NCBI GenBank assembly: GCA_036186865.1
Contig: AP025054.1
Coordinates: 22,639,563 to 22,703,562, forward strand
DNA from: Eustoma russellianum
Lineage: Eukaryota; Streptophyta; Magnoliopsida; Gentianales; Gentianaceae
Length of the DNA: 64,000 nt
Direction: 5' to 3'
Part shown: one piece after another, positions 1 to 11,281 of the stretch
How the letters are laid out: each line of letters starts with the position of its first letter
Position numbering within the stretch: position 1 is the stretch's first letter
Position numbers and translations under genes: made by a program
Notes under the pieces: generated by a model
Databases searched by the model: none
The model's input: only the letters and a program-made list of their open reading frames with translations
Told to the model about the DNA's origin: nothing

Positions 1-1606
1 CGTCTGTACGAATCCGTGCACTTATCAAAACGGCAGCGTATAGATTGCGGAAGCGAAATAAACCAACTCGAAACCCTAAATCGAAAGTAAAATCCATAAA
101 CCATAAGTAGTCAACATCAAGTCAAAATCCTCTAAACAACATCGTAAAGTGCGTAAAATGAAATCCTTAAGCTAAGTCCTCAAATGAAATATTAAATAAA
201 ATAAAACTTCTATAATTCTTGATCATCAGTCCCCAATCGATCTCTATGAGTCCCAATGAGCCCACTCCGAATCCTCTCTAATCCATATATAGTCATACAC
301 TGAATCGTCTGCAAGAAAACAAAACGAACGGTGTGAGCGACAAAAACGTCACTCAGTAGGTACCTTGCCAGCATCGGCCCTGTGAGATCATACACGCTAG
401 GACAGTAGTGAAATACATATAAGTACGGTAATACGAAAATAGACTGTCCACGTTTTCACAAATACATATAACGGTCATAACTTCTTAAAATAATCAAAAC
501 ATATAATCATGCGAAATGAGCGTGATATGCAATGTCACATATATGATGCATGATAAGCCTACGTTCTCGAAAACGTGCATCCTATCGTGCAATGCATGAC
601 CCCGGGACCTAACAGAACGGAACGGAACAGAACGAAGCAGATATGCGACTTAGGCCTCGCATATCCTAACAGAACAGAACAGATATGCGACTTAGGTCTC
701 GCATACCCTAACAGAACAGAACAGATATGCGACTTAGGTCTCGCATACCCTAACAGAAGAGATATGCGACCTAGATTTTGCATACCTTAACAGAACAGAT
801 ATGCGACTTAGGTCTCGCATACCTTAACAGAACAGATATGCGACTTAGGTCTCGCATACCCTAACAGAACAGAACAGATATGCGACTTAGGTCTTGCATA
901 CCTTGACAGAACTGAACAGATATGCGACTTAGGTCTCGCATACCTTAATGCAATGTCGTGATGCATGAATGCACAGAAATCACATACGCAGACTTTCCTT
1001 TATTTTCATTTTCCCTTTTTCTTTTCTTTTTCTTTTCCCTTTTTCCACTCTCAGATTACTCTCCCTATTTTCCTTTTTATTTTTCTTCATTTTTCCCTTT
1101 TCTTTATTCTTTTTCATTTTCTTTATTCTTTTACCTTTTCCCACCCTCAGCTTCTTCCCCGTGAATTCTACAATTCCCCCCTCCATTCGATTCCCTTCCT
1201 GTACTTTCAACGTTCCCCAGCCGACCTTCTCCCTCAGTCCCCCCATCGCCCTCCCTCAAGCACACCCCTGGATCACCATCACCCCACCCAGTCTGGCCAC
1301 CCCCAGCCGAACCCCCTGCAGCTGCCCCTCCCTTCAGGCCCCCACCTCCCTCAATCCGGCAGCACGTGGCCATAGCCCACCACCACCGGCCACGCGCCGC
1401 TGCCGCCAGCACCTCTTCTTCCGATTCCGTTATTCATATATACATCACAAAAAAATACAATCTTTTTCAAGTTCTACATACGAAAATAGCATCTTTCATA
1501 TCTATACATATACGACCATACATACGGATATACAATTCATCTCATACACATATAATCTAATAATCAAAGATCTATACAATCACAAATACTGATGCACGAT
1601 CTTGTT
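1..1606 (-). mobile_element. LTR-like remnant in reverse orientation, cut by the window edge and by a copia insertion
   Basis: No coding region is recognisable here. Read on the minus strand, the order of landmarks resembles the Tekay LTR at 43955-45587: a block of short repeats (608-943), then an ACCTACTG(A/G)GTGA stretch (about 345-365, matching about 45125-45140), then a GCTTCCGCAA-type stretch (about 38-52, compare about 45447-45458). The left end lies outside the window. On the right the sequence is interrupted by the copia element, whose 5-bp target duplication starts at 1602. Positions about 1000-1440 are C/T-rich low-complexity sequence whose reading frames are spurious. Assignment to a gypsy LTR is an inference from short matches. 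Confidence 0.42.
608..943. repeat. Minisatellite of about eight 37-42 bp units, each with a small hairpin
   Basis: About eight head-to-tail units of 37-42 bp. Each has an AACAGAACAG-type spacer of variable length followed by TATGCGACTTAGGTCTCGCA. The second half forms an inverted repeat: TATGCGA, eight loop bases, TCGCATA. Length variation comes mainly from gain or loss of ACAGA steps. One unit (about 751-785) has lost the hairpin match (GACCTAGATTTTGC). The array lies inside the LTR-like remnant, where the Tekay LTR also carries short tandem repeats. Confidence 0.9.
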
Positions 1607-2250
1607 TGTTAGGAAAGTGCAACAAACAAGCAAGAAGATGATCAAACAAAGCCGAGACGAGTCTCAAGATGACTCTGTCCTTAAAGCAATTTAGCCTCTA
1701 CCGATTGAGCAAGGTAGACAACAAGACTAATGCTTCCCAAGATATAACGGCTTTCTTCTTGTCATTTGCTCTAGGAGAAGAAGATTGAACTTGATGTAGA
1801 AGAGAAAGATAATGGAGAGAAGTAGAAGAAAAATTGCTGAAATTTCTATAGATTTTGCAAGAATGTTGTGTATTTTGAAGATAGCAAGATCTCATATATA
1901 TAGACCTTGGATTGTGTTAAAAACTATGTTTGAAACTCATTTCAGCAGTTTTTCTATTAGTTATGGCAGTTGATTACCGTTCATAGGTGAAGGGAGATGA
2001 TCCTTGGATCAAAAGTTGCAACCCAAAATGAAAAGTTCTGTCCGCTGGCACGTCGATCTCTCACGTCGATCGATCGACGTACGTCGATCTCTCACGTTGA
2101 TCTCTCAGTGTGAGAGATCGGACATCCTCAGATCAACATGGATCGATCACATCGATCGACGTACTTCATATCAATCTCTCACATAACCTCATACATATTC
2201 TGTATAAGTTTGGAGCATACGGTAAGGTACATTGATGTACTTTTCCAACA
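1607..2250 (-). repeat. 3' LTR of the copia element (644 bp)
   Basis: Matches 6675-7378 end to end but lacks about 60 bp near 2161-2166 that the other LTR keeps (about 7222-7292), which explains the shorter length. It contains the 18-bp palindrome ACGTCGATCGATCGACGT at 2063-2080 amid several CGTCGATCTCTCA repeats. Confidence 0.93.
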
Positions 2251-2263
2251 ATCCCCCACATGA
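2251..2263 (-). other. Polypurine tract of the copia element
   Basis: On the minus strand this reads ATGTGGGGGAT directly before the 3' LTR, the expected position of the plus-strand primer. Confidence 0.75.
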
Positions 2264-2821
2264 TCCAAACTTATATAAAAACAACTTCAGAACGTTAAAC
2301 AACTAACCTCTCCATTATCAATCGAAGATAATGACACATAACGGATACGATGACTTGTGGTCTTGAATCGCCGGTAGTACAACTTGAGTTATATAAACGG
2401 AAGTAAGATGAACTTCGTCTTGAATCTTACTCCACTATTGTTTATATGAACAACAAGAAGACATATCATTATCTACTTCTTCAAGTTCGCGGTTTTGGTG
2501 CGATATCGGCAATGCACTTATCTCAGGATTCATAAGCTCTCCAGAGAGTTTTCCAGGCTCTCACAGGAAGCGGCACCACTTCCAATCTTATATAGGTGAA
2601 ATCCATCAAGTGTGCACTGTTCACACCACCAAACATTATGGCTATGAATTTTTCATTAAGAGATTAAAATCTCACCCTCAAGTCATTACAGTGAGCACTG
2701 TCAACAACAACACCATAGAGAGAGATACTTAGATAGCGCAACATAGAATTCTTTCATGACTTGTTCTTACCACATTGAACCCCGTTCGTAGGATCTCTAC
2801 TAATAGTGGGTTGGGTTCCCA

Positions 2822-5800
2822 TCATGAAGAATTCTCTACAGACGGAATAAGTCCCATCCCCCTCGATGTTTCGTAGACTATCTTCTTTTTTAGTCCTTTA
2901 GTTAAGGGGTCTGCAGGGTTAAACTTGGTTCTTACAAACTCCAAGTTAACCACCCCAGAACTAATCAAATCACGCACAATGTTGTGCCTTAAACGGATGT
3001 GCCAGCTCTTCCCATTGTATATCTTGTTCCTTGCACGTGCGATCGCAGCCTGAGAATCACAATGAATAGACACAGAAGGCATAGGTTTAGACCACAAAGG
3101 AATATAAATAAGTAAATTCCTTAACCACTCGGCTTCTGTACTAGCAAGTTCTAATGCAATAAATTCAGACTCCATTGTAGATTTAGCACTACAAGTTTGT
3201 TTACATGATTTCCAACAAATATCTCCACCACCCAATGTGAAAAAATATCCACTAGTTGAGTTTATTTCATCATTATCAGTCACCCAATTAGCATCACAAT
3301 AGCCTTCTAAGACAGCAGGTGACCCCGTAAACATGAGTCCTAAATTCATCGTTTCTCTAAGATACTTCAATAAACGTCTTAATGCACACCAATGACTCTC
3401 ATTTGGATTATGAGTGTATCGTGCAAGCCTATTCACAGAATATGCAATGTCAGACCTAGTGCAATTCATCAAATACATTACACTACCTATTATCCTAGCA
3501 TATTCACATTGCGAAACACTCTCAAATTTGTTTTTAGTCAAAGTAACATGCGAGTCATAAGGCGTACTTACAGGTTTTACATCAAAATGATTAAATTGTC
3601 TCAACATTTTCTCCACATAATGTTCTTGAGAAAGTAAATAACCCCCACATTTCTCTATTAACTTAAGACCAAGTATTAAGTCAGCCTTCCCCATGTCTTC
3701 CATATCAAACAAAGAAGACAACAATGATTTTGTATCATTAACAACATTTATGTTGGTTCCAAATATTATTATATCATCAACATAAAGGCAAATAATGACA
3801 CCATCACAATCATTAAATTTGCTATACACACAACGATCACTTTCGTTTACTATATAACCAATAGATACTAATGCGTTATCAAATTGCTCGTGCCATTGTT
3901 TAGGTGCTTGCTTAAGACCATACAAGGACTTCTTAAGCCTACATACTTTGTGTTCTTGACCTTTAACTATCATACCCTCCGGTTGCTTCATATAAATCCC
4001 CTCCTCTAAGTCTCCATTTAGAAATGCTGTTTTCACATCCATTTGGTGAATAACAAGCTTGTGAATGGAGGCAAGTGTACTAGGACTCTGATTGTAGTGA
4101 TCCTAGCAACCGGTGAGTAGGTGTCAAAGAAGTCTATACTTTCTTGTTGTGCGAATCCTTTTGCGACAAGCCTAGCCTTAAACTTATCAATTGTTCCATC
4201 AGCCTTTAGTTTCTTTCTAAAGACCCACTTACAATTGATAGGTTTACACCCTCTAGGCAAGTCCACTAACCCCCAAGTATTGTTACTCAATATAGATTCA
4301 AGTTCACTATCTATGGCTTCCTTCCAAAACTTAGAATCTATTGATCTAATCGCATCTCCATACGTTTTGAGATCATCTTCTAAAATGAAAGCAGTTACAA
4401 AGTCACTTCCAAATGACTTTTCCGTTCTTTGTCTCTTACCTCTTCTAGGTTCAACAACCTCTTCCTCAACTATGGATTTACTTGACGCACCTATCTCAAA
4501 TTTAGACATACCAACGGATTGTTTGTTCATAGGAAATATATGCTCAAAAAATTCAGCATCCTTAGACTCCAATATAGCACTGCTATCTATAGTCATGAAT
4601 CTATATCCTGCACTATTCTGAGCATAGCCGATGAATACACAATCTCTTGTCTTAGACCCGATTTTACTTTTCTTAAAATCAGGAATCCCAACTTTGGCTA
4701 GACACCCCCACACTTTCAAGTAACTTAAGTTGGGAGCATAGCCTTTCCACAACTCATAAGGAGTTTTATCTAACTTCTTATGAGGTAACCTGTTCAGAAT
4801 ATGACAAGCAGTCAAGATTGCCTTCCCCCACAAGTTGTCTGGCAATCCTGAACTAACCAACATGGCATTCATTATATTTTTCAACGTTCTATTTTTTCTT
4901 TCGGCTACTCCATTAGACTGAGGTGTGTACGGGGTGTAACTTCATGAATAATACCATTCTCTTCACAAAACTTTTGTAAAGAGTCTGTGCTATATTCACC
5001 ATCTCTATCATTCTAAGCCTTTTGATTTTTAAGTCTAGTTGATTCTCAACCTCATTCTTATAACTTATGAACTTAGACTCGGTCTCATCCTTATGACTTA
5101 ACAAATACACTTTTGTGTATCTAGAGTAATCGTCGATAAAAGTAACATAATACCTTTTATCACCTTTCCTCATGTGATTCTTAAAATCACCTAAGTCACT
5201 GTGAATCAAGCCAAGTTTTTGTGAAACTCTGTTAACTTTCTTAAATGGTTACTTATGATGTTTTGCTTCAACACAATGTTCTCACTTGTTGAAGTTATCT
5301 TCATCATCAGAAATCACATTCATGTTTTTAAGTTTCTTTATTGCTCCTATATTTGCATGTCCAAGTCTAGCATGCCACATATCAAGAGACTCAGCAAAAT
5401 AAACAACACTAGATGCATCTTTATTACTGCAACAAATTGCGTCAAGTACAAGAAGACCTCCGCTACAAAAACCTTTACCGATAAACTCTCCATTTCTAGA
5501 CAAAACAAGTTTATCAGACTCTAAAACAAGTTTAATATTAGCTTTGTTTAGCAGCACTCCGGAGATCAAGTTCCTACGCATGGCAGGAACGTGCAGTACA
5601 TTGCTTAACTCTAGTTTCTTCCCTGAAGTCAACTTGAGAAGCACTTTACCCTTTCCGAGGACTTGGGTACTACGTGCATCTCCCAAGAAAACTTGCTCAT
5701 CACTGCCTATTTCCTTGTATTCGGAAAATAAGTCTTTACTAGTAGCAATGTGCCTGGTAGCACCCGTGTCTACCACCCATTCCGTAGTGCCACCAACAAG

Positions 5801-6656
5801 GTTTACCTCCGTTAAGACGACTGCTGCGATGATGTCGTCTGCTGCTCCTTTGGCCTCCACAAGGTTCGCCTGATTGCTTGGTTGGCCCTTTCGTTTCCTG
5901 GAGTTGACGGCTCCCGGTTTCCCGCACACCCAGCACACTCCCTTCATCTTGTTCTGATCCTGCACAACAACTTTCTTACCTTTTCCTCCACTGTGGTAGC
6001 TGCCGCCGCCATTGTTGTGGAACTTGGGCTTCTTCGCAGCATGCTCTACAACGTTGGCTTTGACGCCCTCCTCCCGGTAAGACTCGTCTTCCATCTGGTT
6101 GTTCCCTTCGATGCGTATGTGTTTAATTACGGCATCTAGAGACAACTTGGCATCGTCATGTTTTCCCCTCTTCTTGTATTTACTCCAAGAAGGTGGAAGT
6201 TTCTCCAACAGCGCCGCTGCCTAGAATGTTTCATCAATCTTGATTCCTTCGTGTTCCAGATTATCCACCAACTGTTGGAACTGATGGATTTGATCATTGA
6301 TTGATGAATGATCAACCATCTGGAACTTCAAGAATTCACTCACCACATACTTGCGTTTGCCAACGTCTTCAGCACCATATTTGTTCTCCAGTGCTGACCA
6401 AATCTCTTTTGCAGAAGTAAATTTGACATAAATGTCAAACAGAGAATTGGCCAGAAAATGTAGTATGTGGCCTCTGCAATTAGTGTCGTCTGCATCAAAC
6501 TTACGTGCCTCAGTTTCATCCTTCGGTTTGTCCGTCTTGAGCACATATGAAACCGAAAGCATTTCAAGGAAGAACAGCACTTTTGCTGCCCATCTCTTGT
6601 AGAATTTGCCATCGAACCATCTTGGACATATCAGGCAATGCTTGCTTGGATGCCAT
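2822..6656 (-). pseudogene. Copia Gag-Pol polyprotein, broken by stops and frameshifts
   Basis: Gag starts at the ATG at 6656, only 18 bases after the 5' LTR. A frameshift near 6625 and a TAG near 6221 break it. The next piece (6208-5282) holds a degenerate zinc knuckle (CWVCGKPG, later His and Cys lost), the protease motif VVDTGATRH and the GAG-pre-integrase motif WHARLGH. The integrase core piece (5209-4913) has HSDLGDF and FIDDYSR, then a frameshift destroys the second catalytic Asp region. The 4884-4033 piece is the integrase C-terminal part and the start of RT (DTYSPVARITTIR). After another frameshift, 4042-2822 carries RT with LYVDDIIIFG and a copia RNase H (SAKSTMESEF). Family assignment is certain; I do not assign a lineage within copia. 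All catalytic blocks can be seen, so the decay looks moderate. Confidence 0.92.
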
Positions 6657-6674
6657 TGTAAGTTGCTTTAAGAA

Positions 6675-7378
6675 TGTTAGGAAAGTGCAGCAAACAAGCA
6701 AGAAGATGATCAAACAAAGCCGAGACGAGTCTCAAGATGACTCTGTCCTTAAAGCAATTTAGCCTCTACCGATTGAGCAAGGTACACAACAAGACTAATG
6801 CTTCCCAAGATATAACGGCTTTCTTCTTGTCCTTTGCTCTAGGAGAAAAAGATTGAACTTAATGTAGAAGAGAAAGATAATGGAGAGAAGTAGAAGAAAA
6901 ATTGCTGAAATTACTATAGATTTTGCAAGAATGTTGTGTATTTTGAAGATAGCAAGATCTCATATATATAGACATTGGATTGTGTTAAAAACCATGTTTG
7001 AAACTCATTTCAGCAGTTTTTCTATCAGTTATGGCAGTTGATTACCGTTCATAGGTGAAGGGCGACGATCTTTGGATCAAAAGTTGCAACCCAAATGAAA
7101 AATTATGTCCGCTGGCATGTCGATCTCTCACGTCGATCGATCGACGTACGTCGATCTCTCACGTTGATCTCTCAGTGTGAGAGATCGGACAGCCTCAGAT
7201 CAACATGGATCGATTACATCGATCGATCGACGTACGTCGATCGATTGACGTGAGAGATCCACGTCCAACTGAAGCTCTCCAGCACTACAACACTTCATAT
7301 CAATCTCCCAAACAACCTCATACATATTCTATATAATTTGGAGCACACGGTAAGGTACATTGATGTACTTTTCCAACA
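6675..7378 (-). repeat. 5' LTR of the copia element (704 bp)
   Basis: The longer of the two LTRs. It holds ACGTCGATCGATCGACGT at 7130-7147 and a second, imperfect copy near 7220-7240. The LTR end is followed on the minus strand by only 18 bases before the gag ATG, and the usual tRNA-iMet primer site (TGGTATCAGAGC) is not there. Confidence 0.93.
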
Positions 7379-7383
7379 TTGTT

Positions 7384-7671
7384 TTCATAAAGAAATTAAA
7401 GATTACAAAGGAGGCACCTACCTGATAATTACTATGCGTTGAAAGGTTGATCGGGCTTGGTGGTGCTCCTCCTGAAACTGGCAGCTTTGTGGGTTGAAGC
7501 AAGAAGAGTCGTTTTTTTCCTATGGGAGAATAGTGGCCGTATGTCTTTGTGAGGAGAGGAGGAAATTTCACGTGATTAAACAAAAATTTGATTAGAGTTC
7601 AGGGAAAATTTCATAATCAAATTACGTTTGGTAATTAATTAGCCAATATCCTTTTTACCCTTGTTAAAAAA
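7384..7671. other. No recognisable feature
   Basis: About 290 bp of unique-looking sequence between the copia element and the LINE fragment. I see no gene or repeat in it. Confidence 0.5.
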
Positions 7672-8117
7672 ATGGGATATAACACATTGCCACTAACTGC
7701 TCCAATGCAGATGGAATTGCAGGCGCTTACACTCGCGTTGATCTATTATACGTCTCTTTATGATCATCTCATTGTGGAAGTTTACTGCCTTTTGCTTTTT
7801 TCTACATTGCGCGCTATTGATACTCTTACAGGGACTCTAGTGGCTGAGTTATGTCGCACACGTCTTTTCCTCAGCTTAATGGCTCCACTTTGCAGTGTAC
7901 CCTGCGACAAGAGAATTCCGCAGCACATCTTAGCGCAATAGGATTGATGGCAAATGGATTTCGTGTATTTACAACTTTGGCCAGCACGGTTCTAGAAGTT
8001 CGAGGCAGCATCCTCACTGATCGTTGCATGCCATACTTTCGTATAGAAAGTCTTCCACGGTGTTGGCATTCGCTTTCTGTCGTTGCCTGTATCTTGCCTG
8101 TATCGTCCCTGATGTAG
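7672..8117 (+). pseudogene. RNase H fragment of a plant LINE, frameshifted
   Basis: Two overlapping frames together give the RNase H-like C-terminal domain found in many plant non-LTR polyproteins. The first frame (from about 7690) reads MELQALTLALIYY then LIVEVYCLLLFSTLRA; the Asp normally after VEV is replaced by Tyr. The second frame (from 7851) reads QLNGSTLQCTLRQENSAAHL then GFRVFTTLA, the typical C-terminal pattern with the AAH motif. The switch of frame near 7860-7880 shows an indel. No RT or endonuclease is left upstream because the copia element and unknown sequence lie there. It is a remnant, not a gene. Confidence 0.65.
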
Positions 8118-8640
8118 GCAACCTGGGTATGTTTCTACTTTTATTATTTCCTATTGTTTGGCTCTTCACATGGCTTATACCGCGGAGGAGAGGTCTGCGA
8201 CAATATACCGCAAGGAAGTAATTTGGTCTGAGTCTCCCATTGGGTTGGCGAATTGTTGGGTTGGTTGCCTGTATTCGTCATGAATACAGACGACATGGGT
8301 ATGTCTTTCTCTCTTCACCTTTACTATCTTGGCCTTTCTTGCCTTGATCTTGATGCTTCCTGATGTTGGGCACTGCTGTGCTATGTTTTCTCTTCATGTT
8401 TCCCTTCAAGGAATGGATGGATGGCAACAGAATTTCTACGCATTTTCCTCCGGCAGCTGCACGTTAGGCCGTAGCGCTCACACGAACGAACCAGTCTATG
8501 CTGCCTACCACAACTATCATGCTTCATGTCATTCATATATTGTCTACGCTTTTTTGTCAACTTTTCTTATGTTCTTATTTGTAGTCTCCTTCATAGGTTA
8601 GTTTTGCATTACACGTAGAATAACTTGAGGTCAGGGCAAA
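8118..8640. other. No recognisable gene; possible LINE 3' trailer
   Basis: T-rich sequence downstream of the RNase H scrap. Two short related stretches (CCTGTAT...GGGTATGT near 8096-8132 and near 8268-8312) suggest a diverged internal duplication. Nothing else is supported. Confidence 0.4.
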
Positions 8641-9542
8641 TGATAAACCATAATTAAATCGTCTGTTAGTCAACAACAGTCAACGGTGCAACTCCTGCAG
8701 TTCAGCACACAAGAATCACTATTCAGCAGCTCAGCACTCAAATATTGTTGTTCAGCAGTTCAGTGCCCAAGCATCACTGTTCAGCCTTGGTTGCACCTCA
8801 GCGGGGCTGCATAACACTCATTATTTTACCGACGAATATGCCAAGGTTTGCACCTCGTCACCAACTTCAGTTTATGTACAAGTGCCGCGCTTCAGACCAC
8901 TTCAGCTGGATCCAACTCTACACTTCAGCAAAGCCTAATCATGCACTTCGGCAAAGCTTGATTTGGCACTTCAGAGAAGGAACCAAGCACGACATTACCT
9001 CATGGGACCATCAGGTAGGAGTGTAATTCAAATATGGTGATTACAGCTGGCTATATAGCCTGTATACTCCAAGGTCATTCCAGCAGACCTATTAGTCACA
9101 TCAGCCAGTCTACTGGTCACATCAGCAGACCTACGGCGTCCTAGGCTTTCTGCCCCAAGCAAACATCTCATCCGCCAGCAGAGGTCAAAGGCGGGAAAAG
9201 GTTAATAAATGCAAGCCAATACAGACGAGGGGAGGGATCCGAAATCTAAACATTGACATCCTAAAGCAAATTCATACATATTGCTCTTCAGCTCATACTG
9301 TGAGAAACACTGAACTCACCATTTAAATTATATTCTCAGTGAGAAATGGCCCAAACTAACTTGAGCGTCGGAGGGTTATTCCCGGGGCCAACCCCCCGGG
9401 ACCTCTGACTTGTGCTTCATTGTGCAGGATATTATGGAAGCTATTCCAGCTACAACCTTCAATCCAGTTAACAACTCTTCAAGTTAACTGATAACGTTAA
9501 TTTGAGGTCATCTTGACCCTTGGTGAAGATCCGGCTTCATCA
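8641..9542 (+). repeat. 5' LTR of the Tat element (902 bp)
   Basis: Begins TGATAAACCATAATTAAATC and ends CCGGCTTCATCA. It aligns along its whole length with 19101-20003, with scattered point differences. Rich in TTCAGCA/CTTCAG short motifs. Confidence 0.95.
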
Positions 9543-9544
9543 TT

Positions 9545-9562
9545 TGGCGCTAGAAGGAAGGG
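9545..9562 (+). other. Primer binding site of the Tat element
   Basis: TGGCGCTAGAAGGAAGGG lies two bases after the LTR, the normal place for the tRNA primer site. The same type of site (TGGCGCCAGAAGGAGGA) occurs in the LARD-like element at 31506-31522. Confidence 0.7.
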
Positions 9563-9620
9563 CCCCTTAGTCCCTTAATCCAGTAAAAAAGCTCAAACTT
9601 AAAACATCCAACGTTTACCT

Positions 9621-11006
9621 ATGACAAAGGGTCGACGAGAAGGTTTTGGTGAGTCCTCCAAACCACCGCGACGCATGGTTACACGTTCAGCTGCCCCAGA
9701 ACATGTTTCTAGGGTACCTGAATCTCCTATGCCTAATCCTGTTCCTGTCCCACAAGTTTCAAGGGAAGTGAGGGATAAATCAATAAAATACGTTGCTGAG
9801 AACATAGAAGTGATTGAAGCCATGGTCCAGCATCTCAAAGGCAAGCAACCAGAGGTGCAGAATATGGAAGTAGACCCACCTCTTCCCTAGAGAGAAGTAT
9901 CATAAGGCCAGTCTTCTAGACCGCATAAAGGATTTATGGCGGATGCTAGAAGACACAGTTTCAAAGTTCCAACCGTGGAGTCATAACATATGTCTAGACC
10001 TCACTTAAGTGTGAGCTCAAAGTTTTTGAAAAGCATCCCCAGGGACGAAGAAGTTCCTCGCAGGCCGAGGGCTTACTACGAAGAGCACAGGCAAGAGTTT
10101 GTGCAAGCAATCCAGGAAAGTCCTTTAGACTGGGATATAGCAGAATATTTGGCACCAAACAGCTTTAAGGTGCCAAAGATGGACACTTATGATGGGACCA
10201 CAGACCCAACGGACCATCTCTTCCAGTTTCAAACTGCAATGAGTCTGAAAAAAATCCCAGACCCTTTGTGTTGCAAGACTTTCCCTTTATATTTAAGGGG
10301 AAAGGCCAGGAGATGGTTCCAAGAGCTTCCATCAAAATCTGTGAGGTCCTTTAAACAGTTGGCACAGAAGTTCAAATCACAGTTCGTGTCCAGCAACCCG
10401 TTTGTGAAGAACTCATCTCATCTAATGACCTTGAGACAAGGTCCAGATGAATCTGTGTTGAAGTACATGCAGCGTTTCTCAGACGAGTCACTGCAGGTCA
10501 GTGACAGAAATGAGGGTGTTAAAGCTGCAGCCTTTATTAATGGACTCCGAGCTGGTTGCCTCTTCTCCCAACTGGCTGAAGAAGGACCTACAACTCTAAG
10601 AGAATGCTTAGAGAAAGCTTATCAATTTGCCCGAGGAGAGGAGGCAAACAGGTTAAAGAGAGAAGCCAAGCATGGAGCCCGACAAGAAAGCCGATCTAGT
10701 TCAAAAAAGGAAGATCGGCGCCATGAAGGAAAAAACCGTGATCGGCGCAGTGCGTTCGATCGCATAAGTGGGAAGGACAAGGGTGGTAAGGAGGGCTTAC
10801 CACTGTTGGCCTCACAGGAGTATATTCTGACCGTCATGGAAAAAGACGGATTGAGGACAGATCCAGAGCCTCTGTACGGGCCTAGGACAAAGAGAAATCC
10901 TAAATTCTATTGCCGCTACCATAGAGATATCGAGCATGATACTGAAGATTGCAGGCAGTTGGCTCAGGCTATTAAACGACTGATTGAACAGGGTCATTTA
11001 AAATAG
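9621..11006 (+). pseudogene. Gag of the Tat element, interrupted
   Basis: An N-terminal frame (9621-9890, starting MTKGRREGFGESSK) ends in a stop. After further stops between 9890 and 9990 a long frame (9990-11006, 338 codons) carries the retrotransposon Gag domain: FQTAMSLKKIPDPLCCKTFP, then LRGKARRWFQELP, FKQLAQKFKSQFV and LRQGPDESVLKYMQRF. The C-terminal part is highly charged (RLKREAKHGARQESRSSSKK) and ends with a CRYHRDIEHDTEDC Cys/His motif typical of Tat Gag proteins. Gag forms the virus-like particle and binds the element RNA. The split N-terminus means this copy could not make full Gag. Confidence 0.88.
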
Positions 11007-11281
11007 TTTTATGACCCCCGATCACACCTGAACAACCATCTGGATTTTCACAAGGACCCCTAGAAAGACAAATGCTGACCAGAGTCTCCACCTCAGCATC
11101 GCAGAAATAAGGATGACGGGGAACAAGGAAGGCGTGGGGCTACAGGTCAGCCCCAAGTCAATGCTATTATATATACAATCTCTGGGGGCCCACCTCACGC
11201 GGGCCAAGGAGCACCTAGTTCCTCAGGAACCTCGTCAGATCCACCATCTAAAAGAGCCAAGATGGTAAGATAGCTAACTTA

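Larger units (their letters stand above)
1607..7378 (-). mobile_element. Ty1/copia LTR retrotransposon, complete ends, mutated coding region
   Basis: A complete element of 5772 bp. Both LTRs run from TGTTAGG to CCAACA on the plus strand, and the element is flanked by a perfect 5-bp target duplication TTGTT (1602-1606 and 7379-7383). The coding order on the minus strand is gag, protease, integrase, reverse transcriptase, RNase H, which is the copia order. The purine tract next to the left LTR confirms the orientation. The reading frame is broken by several stops and frameshifts, so this copy cannot move by itself. The host sequence around it is the LTR-like remnant at 1-1606. Confidence 0.95.

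Noticed and set aside
608..943. Regular repeats that look superficially like a CRISPR array
   Set aside because: The units are direct head-to-tail repeats with no unique spacers, and the sequence is plant nuclear DNA.
958..1592. Overlapping open frames rich in Phe, Ser and Pro
   Set aside because: They come from a C/T-rich low-complexity tract; three frames are open at once and no domain appears.
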